Shown in pieces: positions 14,562-16,287 of a stretch of DNA of 16,287 nt. The notes under the pieces are model-generated. The model had not been told where the DNA came from. It worked only from the letters and a program-made list of their open reading frames with translations, and made no database searches. Source of the DNA: Halovulum sp039190275 (GTDB taxonomy: Bacteria; Pseudomonadota; Alphaproteobacteria; Rhodobacterales; Rhodobacteraceae); assembly GCA_039190275.1 (NCBI GenBank), contig JBCCYF010000096.1, positions 1 to 16,287 on the forward strand, in the 5' to 3' direction. The position numbers were made by a program, and so were the translations under genes. Every line of letters starts with the position of its first letter. The first letter of the stretch is position 1.

Positions 14562-16287
14562 ATGACGACATTTACTGACCTTGAACTGGACGCACGCGTC
14601 CTCAAAGCCGTATCCGAAACCGGTTACGAGACCCCTACCCCTATTCAGGAGCAAGCCATACCGCACGCATTGCGCGGCCGCGACGTACTTGGCATCGCGC
14701 AGACCGGAACCGGGAAAACGGCGTCGTTCACACTGCCTATGCTGACCATGCTGGCAAAAGGGCGCGCCCGTGCGCGCATGCCCCGCAGCCTTGTTCTGGC
14801 CCCGACCCGTGAACTGGCCGCCCAGGTTGCCGAGAACTTCGAAACCTATGCCAAGCATTTGCGCATCTCGATGGCGCTTCTGATTGGCGGCACCAGCTTC
14901 AAGGACCAGGACCGGTTGATCGATCGCGGCGTGGACGTCCTGATCGCCACGCCCGGCCGTCTTCTGGATCACTTTGAACGCGGCAAGCTGATGCTGACCG
15001 GAGTGCAGATTATGGTCGTCGACGAGGCGGATCGCATGCTGGATATGGGTTTCATCCCCGATATCGAGCGGATCTTCAAGCTCACGCCTTTCACCCGACA
15101 AACGATGTTCTATTCGGCCACCATGGCGCCCGAGATCACGCGGATCACACAGGAGTTTCTGTCAAACCCGGTCCGCGTAGAGGTTGCGCGCCAGGCCACG
15201 ACATCGGAAACAATCGAGCAGGTGGTGTGCAAGCACCAGCCGTCTCGCCGCGACCGTGCTGACAAGGAGAAGCGCGAGGTTTTACGGCTGCTGATCGCGG
15301 CCGAGGGCGAAAACCTGACCAACGGGATCATCTTTTGCAATCGCAAGCGGGATGTGGACGTGGTGGCCAAGTCATTGAAGAAGCATGGCTATGACGCGGC
15401 ACCCATTCACGGCGACCTCGATCAGTCGATCCGCACACGGACATTAGACGGCTTTCGGAACAATGACCTACGCCTGCTTGTCGCATCGGATGTGGCGGCG
15501 CGGGGCCTGGATATTCCATCCGTCAGTCATGTGGTCAACTTTGACGTTCCGACCCATTCCGAAGACTATGTTCACCGGATCGGACGCACCGGGCGCGCCG
15601 GACGCGAGGGCAAGTCGATCACATTATGCCTGCCACATGAGCAAAAATATCTGGATCAGATCGAAGAGCTTGTGAAGAAGTCCATTCCGGTGATTGATAG
15701 CCCGGTCGCAACCGCAGCAGCAGCCCCTGATGCGGACACGGTGGTGGAGGAAAAGCCGGCCGGGCGCAGCCGCTCGCGCAGCCGGGGTCGCAAACCACGC
15801 GAGGATGTGACAGAGCCGGACACGGCCCGCCAAAGTGACCGCCGGGACGAGCCGCGCGGTCGGCGCAGCGGACGCTCGGGCAATCGGGGCGATGGCCGCT
15901 CGGGCGGCGGCCAGCGGATCATCGGAATGGGTGATCACGTGCCAGCCTTTATGACACGCGATCTGCGACAGTCCCTGGAAGACGCCAAAGCCAGTACATC
16001 TGATTTGGAGGATGACCTGGAAGTGGATCCCGAAGCCTCGGCCGAGGTAGCGGTCGAAGAGCCCGCAGCACCAGAGGCAACGCAGGCGGACGTCCCTCAG
16101 GTCGAGGCTGAGCCAGACAAACCGGCTGAAGCAATACCGCCCGCGCAAGAGACAGCCGAGGAAAAACCGGCCAAACCCAAGCGCAAACCGCGCAAGCGCA
16201 AAACAGCAAAAGCGACATCGGATCAGGCGGCCGAACCTGTTGCTGAAACGCCTGACGTGGCACCGGCAACCGCCGAGCCTGCAGAAC
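14562..16287 (+). CDS. DEAD-box ATP-dependent RNA helicase with long disordered tail (3' end cut off by window edge)
   Basis: 575 codons are open to the right edge with no stop, so the C-terminus is missing. This SF2 RNA helicase should unwind RNA in ribosome assembly or decay. Core motifs: Q motif with FTDLELD and TPTPIQEQAIP; I AQTGTGKT (46-53); Ia PTRELA (81-86); TPGR (130-133); II DEAD (154-157); III SAT (185-187); IV IIFCN (256-260); V ARGLDI (313-318); VI HRIGRTGR (338-345). The core ends near 380. The tail has an Arg/Ser/Gly-rich block (401-452), an isolated GMGDHVPAFM segment (455-464), an acidic Ala/Glu/Pro stretch, then a Lys/Arg cluster (538-550). It resembles RhlE-type proteins. 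GGAAA precedes the ATG. It diverges from fpr. Confidence 0.95.
   Translation, partial: MTTFTDLELDARVLKAVSETGYETPTPIQEQAIPHALRGRDVLGIAQTGTGKTASFTLPMLTMLAKGRARARMPRSLVLAPTRELAAQVAENFETYAKHLRISMALLIGGTSFKDQDRLIDRGVDVLIATPGRLLDHFERGKLMLTGVQIMVVDEADRMLDMGFIPDIERIFKLTPFTRQTMFYSATMAPEITRITQEFLSNPVRVEVARQATTSETIEQVVCKHQPSRRDRADKEKREVLRLLIAAEGENLTNGIIFCNRKRDVDVVAKSLKKHGYDAAPIHGDLDQSIRTRTLDGFRNNDLRLLVASDVAARGLDIPSVSHVVNFDVPTHSEDYVHRIGRTGRAGREGKSITLCLPHEQKYLDQIEELVKKSIPVIDSPVATAAAAPDADTVVEEKPAGRSRSRSRGRKPREDVTEPDTARQSDRRDEPRGRRSGRSGNRGDGRSGGGQRIIGMGDHVPAFMTRDLRQSLEDAKASTSDLEDDLEVDPEASAEVAVEEPAAPEATQADVPQVEAEPDKPAEAIPPAQETAEEKPAKPKRKPRKRKTAKATSDQAAEPVAETPDVAPATAEPAE

Noticed and set aside
14333..14605. 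N-terminal extension of fpr to 353 residues
   Set aside because: It crosses the helicase promoter and start codon, and the extra sequence matches nothing in the Fpr family. ATG 14330-14332 has a good ribosome-binding site and gives the expected length.
14205..15101. A 298-codon minus frame opposite the helicase 5' half
   Set aside because: It overlaps both the helicase core and the fpr start and has no protein-family features.
15760..16230. Repeated Arg/Gly and Lys/Pro codons that look like a tandem DNA repeat
   Set aside because: The units are irregular at the DNA level and stay in frame with the helicase. They are ordinary low-complexity tail sequence.

Overview
The window is a high-GC, gene-dense chromosomal segment from an alphaproteobacterium, most likely Rhodobacterales (Roseobacter/Rhodobacter group). 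Three things point there: a ferredoxin-NADP reductase that closely resembles the Rhodobacter capsulatus Fpr type as I recall it; an aspartate-containing, zinc-cysteine-free HemB; and an FnrL-type box in front of a UspF-like gene. I see no rRNA, tRNA, CRISPR array, prophage or transposase. The content is mostly core metabolism and genome maintenance, not an accessory island.

Layout. At the left edge, a truncated XRE-cupin regulator (-) diverges from a two-gene operon (+): an adenylate-forming acyl/aryl-CoA ligase and a FrnE/DsbA-like thioredoxin-fold protein. A small lipoprotein gene (+) follows. Its stop codon runs into a palindromic intergenic repeat of about 100 bp. On the minus strand come mfd (transcription-repair coupling factor) and, upstream of it in the same operon, a four-helix membrane protein whose stop overlaps the mfd start. 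hemB (+) diverges from that pair and converges on a ClbS/DfsB-family gene (-). After a 302-bp gap there is a UspF-like stress protein (-) with an FNR box, a CRP-like palindrome and a matching -10 upstream. An M20 metallopeptidase (+) and malate synthase G (glcB, +) follow. Then fpr (-) diverges from a DEAD-box RNA helicase (+) that runs off the right edge without a stop codon.

Functional links. The XRE-cupin gene probably controls the ligase/DsbA-like pair, but the substrate cannot be read from sequence. mfd is tied by translational overlap to the membrane protein. hemB, the FNR-controlled usp and fpr all relate to redox or tetrapyrrole physiology but are separate transcription units. glcB supplies the malate synthase step for C2 assimilation.

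I found no convincing undescribed system. The points most worth a second look are the palindromic repeat, the regulator/ligase/thioredoxin-fold cassette, the FNR/CRP-like promoter, the isolated ClbS-like protein, and a short conserved-looking peptide buried in the disordered tail of the helicase.
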